Source: Burkholderiales bacterium
GTDB taxonomy: Bacteria > Pseudomonadota > Gammaproteobacteria > Burkholderiales > Burkholderiaceae
Direction of reading: 5' to 3'
Assembly (NCBI GenBank): GCA_947447845.1
Contig: CANFNO010000025.1
Location: 1 to 13,162, forward strand
DNA: 13,162 nt
Under the pieces are notes generated by a model. That model was given only the letters and a program-made list of their open reading frames with translations. It was not told the origin of the DNA and did no database searches. This document shows positions 1 to 5,677 of the stretch, one piece after another. Position 1 is the first letter of the stretch. Each line of letters opens with the position of its first letter. Both the position numbers and the translations under genes were made by a program.

Positions 1-233
1 TCCCAGGACATGGGTCCTTGTCCAAAGATGCGCGCACCGACATGCAACTAACCCGCGACTATCTGGCTTATCTGCGCGCCACCATGGGTGATGCTGCCAG
101 GAACATGGAACCATTTGAGAGTGCCTATGTGGCCACGGACTGGTCAGCTTTTGAACACCTTCCTCTGTTCAGAGTTGCCAACCGTATGAACGCCTACAAC
201 ACTTACCTGCTACTTGAGCATGAGGCCAACTGA
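1..233 (+). CDS. SoxH-like MBL-fold metallohydrolase, C-terminal fragment
   Basis: The reading frame is open from the left edge (first full codon at base 3) and ends in TGA at 231-233, so the gene is cut by the window. Only the last 77 residues are visible. They begin with PGHG, the late conserved His-containing motif of metallo-beta-lactamase-fold hydrolases, followed by a helical tail (TRDYLAYLR, then NRMNAYNTYLLLEHE). That tail resembles the C-terminus of SoxH-like and 'quinoprotein relay system' zinc metallohydrolases. The usual HxHxDH zinc motif would lie outside the window and cannot be checked. The TTG at base 18 is an internal codon, not a start. The stop overlaps the next start by one base (TGATG), so the two genes are probably translationally coupled. 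A periplasmic role in oxidising sulfur compounds is inferred from the family and neighbours; the substrate is unknown. Confidence 0.72.
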   Translation, partial: PGHGSLSKDARTDMQLTRDYLAYLRATMGDAARNMEPFESAYVATDWSAFEHLPLFRVANRMNAYNTYLLLEHEAN

Positions 234-700
234 TGGAATTGCGTCGTCGTAAATTGCTTACGGCCACTGCCTGCGCTGTCCTGGTTGGACGGGTACACGC
301 TGCGCCGGCGCAACTGCCCACTGCTGTATCGCTTTCCGATGAGTTGCACCAAGCAGTGGCAACCGGCAGCCCTTTGTTGGTGATGGTGAGCCTGGAAGGC
401 TGTCCGTTTTGCCGTATAGCCCGTGAAAACTACCTGAGTCCGATGCACGATCGTCAGGGTTTGCCAGTGGTGCAGGTCGACATGCGAAGCAAGAAGCTCA
501 TCAAGAACTTTCAGGGAGTCATGCAAACACATGACGAATGGATCCGTTCCATGAATGTCAGAGTGGCTCCAACGATTTTATTTTTTGGGCGCGCAGGGGT
601 GGAGATTGTCGAGCGCATGTCCGGCGGCTACATACCGGACTTTTACGGAGCGTATCTGGACGATAGGTTACGCCAGGCCAAGGTACTTTTGGCATCCTGA
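233..700 (+). CDS. Exported thioredoxin-like protein with CPFC motif (SoxW-like)
   Basis: This is a 155-residue protein with a basic N-terminus (RRRKLL) and a short hydrophobic stretch ending near VHAAPA, residues 20-26, so it is probably exported. The RRRKLLT start resembles a weak twin-arginine motif, but Sec export is equally possible. The thioredoxin fold is supported by strand LLVMVSLEG, the redox motif C57-P-F-C60 and the cis-proline loop VAP (P113) followed by strand TILFF. CPFC replaces the CGPC of cytoplasmic thioredoxins. Similar periplasmic proteins (SoxW/DsbE-like) reduce disulfides or sulfur adducts on partners such as SoxYZ. It overlaps the MBL hydrolase stop by one base, so both should be made together. 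The exact partner cannot be read from sequence. Confidence 0.8.
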   Translation: MELRRRKLLTATACAVLVGRVHAAPAQLPTAVSLSDELHQAVATGSPLLVMVSLEGCPFCRIARENYLSPMHDRQGLPVVQVDMRSKKLIKNFQGVMQTHDEWIRSMNVRVAPTILFFGRAGVEIVERMSGGYIPDFYGAYLDDRLRQAKVLLAS

Positions 701-741
701 AACGCAGTTTCCGAAGCGAGACCATCTAGGGTAAACACCAC

Positions 742-767
742 ATGACGCGTGGCCCGGATGGCGTCAT
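742..767. repeat. Perfect 7-bp inverted repeat in the gap before the permease genes
   Basis: ATGACGC (742-748) and GCGTCAT (761-767) are perfect reverse complements separated by 12 bases. They lie in the 102-base gap 701-802, the only sizeable non-coding gap in the left block. No T-run follows, so it is a poor intrinsic terminator. The arm spacing suits an operator for a dimeric regulator or a weak hairpin in the leader. TATACT at 774-779 and TATAAA at 792-797 are possible -10 elements just downstream, but neither has a clear -35 at 16-18 bp. Confidence 0.5.
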
Positions 768-802
768 TATCCATATACTTGTTATTGCTTATATAAAGAT
801 TT

Positions 803-1342
803 ATGTCGACACCTTTGCGTTCTGTTTGTGAGCCACCTGAGCGTCCTTATTGGCCCAACTGGTTGGCAGGCTTTGCCCTGGGGCTGGTGCTGCTTTTGAC
901 TTTCATCCTCACAGGGCATGGCTTGGGAGCCACAGGCTTCACGACACGCTTGAGTGCGTGGTTAGGGGAGTCTGTGCTGCCCGGCTGGACATTGAAGAAC
1001 GAGTATTTGGGACCCTTCCTGGAAGATGGACCCGTGCTGTCTTCCTGGATCAGCTGGCAGGTGCTCGGGGTGTTTGCGGGTGGTCTGGCCTCAGCCTGGC
1101 TGGCTGGGCGCGTGCGCTGGCGCATTGAAGGTGCGGCTTCAGCCGGACGCGCAACCCGTTTGCTTAAAGCGGTGGCCGGAGGCATATTGGCGGGATTTGG
1201 CGCACGCATTGCGGCAGGCTGCACCAGCGGTGTGGGACTTTCCGGTTCGGCAGTTCTGGGTGTTGCTGGATTTGTATTCCTGGGGGCATTCTTTGCAGCG
1301 GGCTTGCTGGCATCGCGGCTTACCGGTGGAGGTGTGCGATGA
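803..1342 (+). CDS. YeeE/YedE family permease, first half-subunit
   Basis: This 179-residue integral membrane protein has hydrophobic segments around residues 20-38, 86-102, 123-140 and 147-170. It carries the conserved YeeE/YedE signature GARIAAGCTSGVGLSG, with C140 in the GCTSG loop. YeeE/YedE proteins (TsuA type) import thiosulfate or related sulfur species through a pathway lined by conserved cysteines. Full-length family members are about twice this size, so this is one half of a two-gene transporter. The ATG at 803 lacks a strong Shine-Dalgarno sequence. Its stop overlaps the next start by four bases (ATGA), consistent with stoichiometric production of both halves. Thiosulfate is the likely substrate given the rhodanese and thioredoxin neighbours, but sulfide or persulfide transport is possible. 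Confidence 0.88.
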   Translation: MSTPLRSVCEPPERPYWPNWLAGFALGLVLLLTFILTGHGLGATGFTTRLSAWLGESVLPGWTLKNEYLGPFLEDGPVLSSWISWQVLGVFAGGLASAWLAGRVRWRIEGAASAGRATRLLKAVAGGILAGFGARIAAGCTSGVGLSGSAVLGVAGFVFLGAFFAAGLLASRLTGGGVR

Positions 1343-1941
1343 GTACTGCTTTAGCGTTGAGTGCACCGGTGTCCGGCATCCTGCTTGGATTCGGATTTGG
1401 CTTTGTATTGGAGCGTGCGGGCTTCGGCAGCGGCTGTAAGTTGACGGCACAGTTTCGGTTGACGGACTGGTCGGTATTCAAGGTCATGTTCACTGCCATT
1501 GTGTTCGCTGCAGTTGGACTGTATGCGTTGGAATTGGGTGGACTGGTTGACGCAAGCCGGATGTATGTCCCTGCACCTTATCTCTGGGCCATTGCTGCAG
1601 GTGGCGCGGCAATTGGCGCAGGGTTTGCAGTGGGTGGATATTGTCCGGGCACGGCTATGGTGGGTATCACAACCGGACGAGTGGATGCGATGGTATTTTT
1701 CGCCGGTTTGCTGGTTGGAACTTTTGCCTTCGCAAGCCTATTCCCCTGGCTGGAACCACTCACCACGGCAGGAGAACTCACTAAGGGCGATCGTTTGCCA
1801 GAGCTCCTGGGCATGCCTGAATGCATGGTCCTCGCCGCCATGGTGTGCGCCGCAATTGGCGTGTTTTATCTGGGCGGGTGGTTTGAACGCCGTGCCCAGG
1901 CCATCCCTCAAGCGCTAGAAACCCAATCTCCCTACCATTAG
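1339..1941 (+). CDS. YeeE/YedE family permease, second half-subunit
   Basis: This 200-residue membrane protein has about five hydrophobic segments (roughly residues 8-26, 47-66, 82-100, 115-133, 160-180). It has two YeeE-type cysteine loops: GFGSGCK (C33) and GGYCPGTAMVG (C102). Together with C140 of the upstream protein these give the set of conserved cysteine loops found in single-chain YeeE/YedE transporters. It starts in a four-base overlap with the first half, so the two probably assemble as a heteromer. The C-terminal tail after residue 182 is hydrophilic and probably cytoplasmic. Confidence 0.88.
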   Translation: MSTALALSAPVSGILLGFGFGFVLERAGFGSGCKLTAQFRLTDWSVFKVMFTAIVFAAVGLYALELGGLVDASRMYVPAPYLWAIAAGGAAIGAGFAVGGYCPGTAMVGITTGRVDAMVFFAGLLVGTFAFASLFPWLEPLTTAGELTKGDRLPELLGMPECMVLAAMVCAAIGVFYLGGWFERRAQAIPQALETQSPYH

Positions 1942-1950
1942 GAAAAGTCC

Positions 1951-2193
1951 ATGAAACCTGTTCGTAAAAATGCCGCCTCCTTGGCGGCCGCATTGGCCAT
2001 CGCTCTGCTGACCTTGCCTGCAGCACCGGCGGCCAGTGCTGCAGACGCGCCTGTCAAGCAAGCGTCAGCCCCATGTTCTGGGAACCCCTGTGGTGGTAAG
2101 CGCAAATGTCCCAAGACCGACAGCGAGAACCCATGTGCTGGTGCCAAGTGCAAGAAGAACAACGACAACCCCTGCGCCGGCAAGTCCAAGTAA
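1951..2193 (+). CDS. Small secreted cysteine-rich peptide with NPC repeats
   Basis: This 80-residue protein starts at ATG 1951 behind an AGGAAAA ribosome site (1940-1946), nine bases after the permease stop. Residues 1-30 form a clear Sec signal peptide (basic start, Ala/Leu core, AASA-AD cleavage near 30/31). The mature part is about 50 residues, low-complexity, Lys/Asn/Gly-rich, with six cysteines at 42, 47, 53, 62, 67 and 75. The motif N-P-C-[AG]-G occurs three times (from 45, 60 and 73). I recognise no named family. Its small size, signal peptide and repeated Cys units recall secreted metal-binding RiPP-type peptides (bufferin or HvfA-like), but the repeat differs and no DUF692 partner is present. 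It may bind a metal or carry sulfane sulfur; this is inference. The stop TAA overlaps the next ATG. Confidence 0.8.
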   Translation: MKPVRKNAASLAAALAIALLTLPAAPAASAADAPVKQASAPCSGNPCGGKRKCPKTDSENPCAGAKCKKNNDNPCAGKSK

Positions 2194-2849
2194 TGACGGA
2201 GGAAGCGCAATTGGCCATGCAGTCTGCGCTCGTGAGGCAACTGGCGCTGGCAAAGAAGTCACGTTCCACGCTGTTTCCATTCATTGGGCGCAGTGCGCAG
2301 TTTCAGGCAGGGCAGCACTACCCTAATAACGATGCAATAGACACTACCGCAGCGTGGCAGTTCTACTACCACGCTCACGAAGGTGACGGTGAAGGAGGCG
2401 CGCGCCATCCGCAGGAGCACGGACACATCCACCTCTTCAGGCGCAGTGCCAAGGGCCTGCTGTCGCATTTGGCTGGCTTGTCGTTGGATGCGCGCGGCAT
2501 TCCGCTGACCTGGTTTGCATGCAATCAGTGGGTCACTGGTGAGCGCTGGCGGTCCGGGGCCGACATGGGACGCGGTTTGCACTCATTGACACTTGAAGTG
2601 CGTGGCCCTTTGGCGGGGGCAGCGAATTGGTTGGCGGATCTGGTGCGCGGCTATGCGCAACCCCTGCGCGACATGCTCTTGGCCCGCGACGCAGCGCTGA
2701 GCGCATATTGTGAGCAGCAGCAAGTCAGTTCCACTCAGGCGATGAACGACCGCAACATTGCAGTCTGGAGTTCCTTCCCGATAGCGTGGCCCGATGATGC
2801 TGTGGCGTTGCGTGGCCAGGTATGCACTTACGACAACCCAAGGAGATGA
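2193..2849 (+). CDS. Histidine-rich soluble protein, DUF6969-like
   Basis: The start chosen is ATG 2193, which overlaps the stop of the Cys-rich peptide (TAATG). The frame is open further upstream, but that part only shadows the peptide gene. The 218-residue product has no signal peptide or membrane segment and should be cytoplasmic. Its hallmark is a His cluster: YYHAHE (H60, H62) followed by HPQEHGHIHLF (H72, H76, H78, H80). Next come LDARGIPLTWF and NQWVTGE (111-117), and then a Trp/Leu-rich helical region. The pattern fits my recollection of the DUF6969 family, whose function is unknown. The HxH plus ExHGHxH cluster looks like a metal site. No strong ribosome site precedes it, so translation is probably coupled to the peptide. 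A role in peptide maturation or metal handling is speculative. Confidence 0.75.
   Translation: MTEEAQLAMQSALVRQLALAKKSRSTLFPFIGRSAQFQAGQHYPNNDAIDTTAAWQFYYHAHEGDGEGGARHPQEHGHIHLFRRSAKGLLSHLAGLSLDARGIPLTWFACNQWVTGERWRSGADMGRGLHSLTLEVRGPLAGAANWLADLVRGYAQPLRDMLLARDAALSAYCEQQQVSSTQAMNDRNIAVWSSFPIAWPDDAVALRGQVCTYDNPRR
2841..2845 (+). promoter_or_regulatory. Ribosome binding site AGGAG that decides the rhodanese start
   Basis: AGGAG lies directly against ATG 2846 (no spacing) but six bases before ATG 2852. The second ATG is therefore the likely start of the rhodanese gene, and it opens a proper signal peptide (MKLATKW). Confidence 0.7.
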
Positions 2850-2851
2850 GT

Positions 2852-3832
2852 ATGAAATTAGCGACGAAATGGATGGCCGCGAGTGCCTTAGTGGCGCTGT
2901 CACAGTGGGCAGCTGCACTGCAGGTGCCGGGCCCGGTAGTGGACGGCGAGTGGCTGTCCAAAAACAAGGCCGATGTGACCGTGCTGGATATTCGGCCCGA
3001 TACCAAGTCTTTTGCAGGCACACCGCAGTTTGAGACGGACAAAAAGACGGGTAAGAAGGTACTGGTCGAGCTCGGTGGTCATATTGCCGATGCCGTGTCA
3101 GTGGACCCGAAGACTATCCGTGTGGAGCGGACCATCGGTGGACTCAAGGTCAAGTTCATGTTGCCTGAGCGCGCAGATTTTGAAAAAATGGCGCGTAGCT
3201 GGGGCGTACAAAACGGCAAACCTATCGTTATTGTCCCGGCCGGTCAGGACGCTACTGATCTGAATGATGCAACCCGTCTGTATTGGCAGTTCAAAGTCTT
3301 CGGTGAAGACAACATCACTTTGGTCAATGGCGGGACCAGCGCCTGGATTAGCGAGGGGCGTGACGTCGTGAGCGGGCCAGGCAAGGCTGCTGAAGGAAAC
3401 TGGAACGGCAAACCAGAGCGTATGGAAATGCTGGCCACATCCGATGATGTGGAAAAAGCCATCGCTGGCAAGTCTGCCCAATTGGTGGATGCGCGCAATG
3501 CCTCCCAGTATTTAGGTCTTACCAAGCGAGACGTTGTGGCCGGATTTGGTCACATTTCAGGCGCCAAAAATGTTTCGAGCGAACTGTTTGTTACCACCGG
3601 GGGGGACGCAGCTCGCATGCTGCCTGTAGCCACTTATCGCGATGTTTTTAAAGCCAGTGGTGTGGACCCCCAAGCACCAGCTATTGCGTATTGCAACACT
3701 GGACATCTGGCATCCGGTGCATGGTTTGTAATGTCTGAAGTGTTGGGAAACAAACAAACCAAACTCTATGACGGCTCAATGCATGAGTGGACCCTTGAAA
3801 AGCGACCAACGCAGTCCGTTGCGCGAGAGTAA
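2852..3832 (+). CDS. Periplasmic two-domain rhodanese (sulfurtransferase)
   Basis: From ATG 2852 the product is 326 residues, with a signal peptide (MKLATKWMAASALVALSQWAA) cleaved near 20-24. Domain 1 (about 30-175) has rhodanese landmarks (VLDIRP, GGHIADAVSV, LVNGGTSAW), but the active-loop position reads VPAGQDAT with no cysteine, so it is probably structural. Domain 2 (about 195-320) has LVDARNASQY, GHISGAKNV and the active loop Y-C281-N-T-G-H-L-A-S, then LYDGSMHEW. It should form a persulfide on C281 and pass sulfane sulfur between thiosulfate or persulfides and thiol or cyanide acceptors in the periplasm. The inactive-then-active order is that of classical tandem rhodaneses. It sits three bases after the His-rich protein and nine before the GlcG-like gene. 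The natural donor and acceptor are unknown; the thioredoxin-like protein or Cys-rich peptide are plausible. Confidence 0.88.
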   Translation: MKLATKWMAASALVALSQWAAALQVPGPVVDGEWLSKNKADVTVLDIRPDTKSFAGTPQFETDKKTGKKVLVELGGHIADAVSVDPKTIRVERTIGGLKVKFMLPERADFEKMARSWGVQNGKPIVIVPAGQDATDLNDATRLYWQFKVFGEDNITLVNGGTSAWISEGRDVVSGPGKAAEGNWNGKPERMEMLATSDDVEKAIAGKSAQLVDARNASQYLGLTKRDVVAGFGHISGAKNVSSELFVTTGGDAARMLPVATYRDVFKASGVDPQAPAIAYCNTGHLASGAWFVMSEVLGNKQTKLYDGSMHEWTLEKRPTQSVARE

Positions 3833-3841
3833 AGGGTATCC

Positions 3842-4336
3842 ATGTTACGTTTCGTTATTTCTGCCCTGGCTCTGTTTGCTTTGGCTGGCGAGTGTCAGGC
3901 GCAAGATGCAGTTTTTTCCACCAAATCGCTGACACCTGAAACTGCGCTTACGGCCGCACGTGTTGCTCTCGAAGCATGCAGAAGGCAGGGGTTTCAGGTG
4001 GCCGTGGTAGTAGTGGACCGATCTGGTCTTACGCAAGTGCTGTTGCGGGATCGGTTTGCTGGTGCGCATACTGTTGAATTGGCATCCAATAAGGCATGGA
4101 CCGCAGCAAGCTTTCGTATGGCTACCAGTGCACTGGCCGCAGAGACCCAGGCGGGCAAAACACAAAGTGGTATGCGCAACCAGGCTCGCTTCGCGGGTGT
4201 TGCAGGTGGTCTACCAATTGAGGGGGCTGGTAGCGCGCTGGGTGCTATTGGCGTATCCGGTGCTCCTGGTGGCGATGCGGATGAGGGCTGCGCCAAGGCC
4301 GGTATTGGTGCAATAACTGAAGCGATTGATTTGTAG
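3842..4336 (+). CDS. Exported GlcG/HbpS-like (DUF336) protein
   Basis: This 164-residue protein begins with a signal peptide ending CQA-QD (about 20/21). The mature part matches the GlcG/HbpS fold: LTPETALTAARVALEACRRQG, then VAVVVVDRSG, an ASNKAWTAASF helix, and the typical end GVSGAPGGDADEGCAKAGIGAI. Members of the family bind heme or small ligands, and some are encoded with redox enzymes; no enzymatic activity is assured. AAAGGG precedes the ATG by five bases. It is the last gene of the + strand run, and it ends before a strong stem-loop. Linkage to sulfur genes suggests a periplasmic accessory, heme or redox role, which is inference. Confidence 0.83.
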   Translation: MLRFVISALALFALAGECQAQDAVFSTKSLTPETALTAARVALEACRRQGFQVAVVVVDRSGLTQVLLRDRFAGAHTVELASNKAWTAASFRMATSALAAETQAGKTQSGMRNQARFAGVAGGLPIEGAGSALGAIGVSGAPGGDADEGCAKAGIGAITEAIDL

Positions 4337-4342
4337 TTGTGA

Positions 4343-4372
4343 TGTGAACTTCAGCTTGCCTTGAAGTTCACA
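4343..4372. terminator. 11-bp perfect stem-loop between convergent operons
   Basis: TGTGAACTTCA (4343-4353) pairs perfectly with TGAAGTTCACA (4362-4372) across an eight-base loop. It sits just past the GlcG-like stop and past the end of the opposing rhodanese gene, where a bidirectional terminator is expected. There is no U-tract on either side, so termination may be weak or the hairpin may mainly protect 3' ends. Confidence 0.6.
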
Positions 4373-4386
4373 CCCCGTGTGCAGAC

Positions 4387-4407
4387 GCTACTCAGCTATT
4401 GAGTAGC
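4387..4407. repeat. Second stem-loop spanning the stop of the minus-strand rhodanese gene
   Basis: GCTACTCA (4387-4394) and TGAGTAGC (4400-4407) form an eight-base-pair stem with a five-base loop. On the minus strand it covers the last codons and the TGA stop of the membrane rhodanese, 14 bases from the larger stem-loop. It probably contributes to 3'-end stability or termination of the minus-strand operon. Confidence 0.5.
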
Positions 4408-4751
4408 TTGCTCCACGAGCCAATGTTGTGAACGTTCTGGTAGCCATTTTTCTGTAGCAGAAGTTTGGCCATTCCACTGCGCGATCCACTAGCACAGCAG
4501 AGTACAACCGGCGACGATTTGGGTATTTCGCCGAGACGGTTTCCCAATTCGTTCAGAGGGATATTCACTGTCCCGGGGGCGTTTCCATTTGTAAACTCGC
4601 CTGCGGATCTGACATCGACAAACAGCGCACCTTTCATCTTGAGGTCGGGCAGCATAGCAATCACCTTTTTAGAATTCCACCATTTGTAAGTGAACCAAAG
4701 CGCTGCAGCTATGAATGGCCAATACTGTGAAATCAGGTCAGACACATTCAT
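4392..4751 (-). CDS. Membrane-anchored single-domain rhodanese
   Basis: This 119-residue protein has an N-terminal membrane anchor (about 8-25, YWPFIAAALWFTYKWW) followed by one rhodanese domain. Landmarks are FVDVRSAGEF (44-53), PGTVNIPLNEL, the active loop C86-A-S-G-S-R91 and the final helix KNGYQNVHNIGSW. C86 is the persulfide-forming cysteine; C85 next to it is an extra thiol. The usual GHIPGA segment reads GNAPGT, so the conserved His is missing. Its start overlaps the AhpD-like stop by four bases (ATGA), giving translational coupling. With basic residues after the anchor, the catalytic domain is most likely cytoplasmic, close to the membrane and the DUF2892 protein. Confidence 0.87.
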   Translation of the reverse strand: MNVSDLISQYWPFIAAALWFTYKWWNSKKVIAMLPDLKMKGALFVDVRSAGEFTNGNAPGTVNIPLNELGNRLGEIPKSSPVVLCCASGSRSGMAKLLLQKNGYQNVHNIGSWSKLLNS

Positions 4752-5101
4752 ACGACTTCATTGGACATCAGATCAAACGCACTTAAAGCCTCGGCCGTAT
4801 ACATCAGCGCGGGGCCACCTCCCATGTAGACACAGACTGTGAGCGTCTCTTCGAGCTCTTGTCGTGTGCATCCCATTTTGATAAGTGCTTTGATGTGAAA
4901 GCCTATGCATCCTGAACAATGCTGCGTAATTCCAATGGCCAGGGCCATCAACTCCTTGGCCTTGGCGCTGACGGCGCCCTCTGCCATAGCGCTGCGCGCA
5001 AGTTGACCAAAAGCCTGCATAGCATCGGGCTGGCCTTTGCGTAGTGGAGCCAGATTTTGGTTGATGTCTTTAATTAGGCCGGAATGATCAAAGGTGCTCA
5101 T
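4748..5101 (-). CDS. AhpD/carboxymuconolactone decarboxylase-like CxxC protein
   Basis: This 117-residue all-helical protein carries the CMD/AhpD signature HCSGCIGFH (C62, C65, H69), then the helix ALIKMGCTRQELEE and a Gly-rich GGGPALMYTAEAL segment. AhpD-like proteins use the CxxC pair and nearby His as a thiol-disulfide or peroxidase relay; the decarboxylase members lack this cysteine pair. Here, between DUF2892 and a rhodanese, it is more likely a thiol or persulfide redox protein than a catabolic decarboxylase. It is translationally coupled to the rhodanese downstream (4-base overlap). There is no signal peptide, so it is cytoplasmic. Extra cysteines C78 and C90 are present. Confidence 0.88.
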   Translation of the reverse strand: MSTFDHSGLIKDINQNLAPLRKGQPDAMQAFGQLARSAMAEGAVSAKAKELMALAIGITQHCSGCIGFHIKALIKMGCTRQELEETLTVCVYMGGGPALMYTAEALSAFDLMSNEVV

Positions 5102-5147
5102 TTTGTGGTTTCGTTAGTAAATTACGTTGCAATCGCGTGACGTGGGA

Positions 5148-5339
5148 CTAACTCTTGACCTTGCAGGTGCTCCAACCAAAGATTGCGTAGGGAGGGCACC
5201 ATCCCAAAGCCCCGGTAGCCAATGGCACAATGCCCAGCCAACCCCAAACACCCACGGTACCGGTTAACGTGAGGCCAATCAGGATAAGTCCAACGACTAT
5301 GCGCAGAATGCGGTCAATACCGCCGACATTTGATTTCAT
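5148..5339 (-). CDS. DUF2892 (YgaP-type transmembrane) protein
   Basis: This 63-residue protein matches the DUF2892/YgaP transmembrane domain: MKSNVGGIDRILRIVVGLILIG, a second hydrophobic helix, and the conserved end GWCPPYAIFGWSTCKV with cysteines 48 and 59. In E. coli YgaP this module is fused to a cytoplasmic rhodanese; here a separate rhodanese sits two genes downstream, so the operon looks like an unfused YgaP. AGGA precedes the ATG. It probably anchors or receives sulfane sulfur at the inner membrane; biochemical detail for free-standing DUF2892 proteins is sparse. Confidence 0.88.
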   Translation of the reverse strand: MKSNVGGIDRILRIVVGLILIGLTLTGTVGVWGWLGIVPLATGALGWCPPYAIFGWSTCKVKS

Positions 5340-5359
5340 AAATTGGTCCTTTTGATAAA

Positions 5360-5650
5360 TTAAAGTTGCTTGTTCTCAACTTTGCATGTGTCTGGCCGTT
5401 CGCACATAGGCATGGGACAGCGATTGACTTCAAATGGAGACATCGACAAGAGAGTTGTCAAAGTCCCGGAGAGCGCAGTTGCTGCCCAAAACAAGAAGAA
5501 TCCAGCCGTATACGCGGCTTGTCGACTGATTTCATTGGTGCCGTGGAGCCAATGTAAATCCTGTGGATCTACAAATGCAAAAACCACCAACTCCAAGACG
5601 GCAGCCATCAAAAATGAAGGCCAGGCAATCCACATCAATCTTTGTTTCAT
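5360..5650 (-). CDS. Small two-helix membrane protein with Cys-containing tail
   Basis: This 96-residue protein has two hydrophobic helices (about 5-27 and 46-70) joined by a loop DPQDLHWLHGTNEISRQ, then a hydrophilic tail MSPFEVNRCPMPMCERPDTCK with cysteines 78, 83 and 89. AGGAAA precedes the ATG and it starts 27 bases after ccoG. I recall similar uncharacterised proteins in other betaproteobacteria, so it is likely a real conserved gene, but I know no function. The CPxxxC tail could bind a metal or act in thiol chemistry next to CcoG; that is inference. Confidence 0.75.
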   Translation of the reverse strand: MKQRLMWIAWPSFLMAAVLELVVFAFVDPQDLHWLHGTNEISRQAAYTAGFFLFWAATALSGTLTTLLSMSPFEVNRCPMPMCERPDTCKVENKQL

Positions 5651-5677
5651 TTTGGTTTCCTGGATGAATCAGCGAGC

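Noticed and set aside
750..765. Sigma-54-like element starting TGGCCCG
   Set aside because: The -24 half is imperfect and no TTGC-type -12 half follows at the required spacing (GCGTC is there instead).
771..788. Possible third copy of the 20-bp operator (CCATATACTTGTTATTGC)
   Set aside because: It aligns to the repeated element only with gaps and several mismatches, so chance similarity in AT-rich sequence is more likely.
847..1224. Minus-strand open frame opposite the first YeeE/YedE gene
   Set aside because: Pro/Ala/Arg-rich composition with no recognisable motif; it mirrors the well-supported transmembrane gene on the + strand.
2106..2192. Longer N-terminus for the His-rich protein
   Set aside because: These in-frame codons lie inside the Cys-rich peptide gene and give an unlikely Gln/Arg-rich sequence; the ATG at 2193 fits stop-start coupling.
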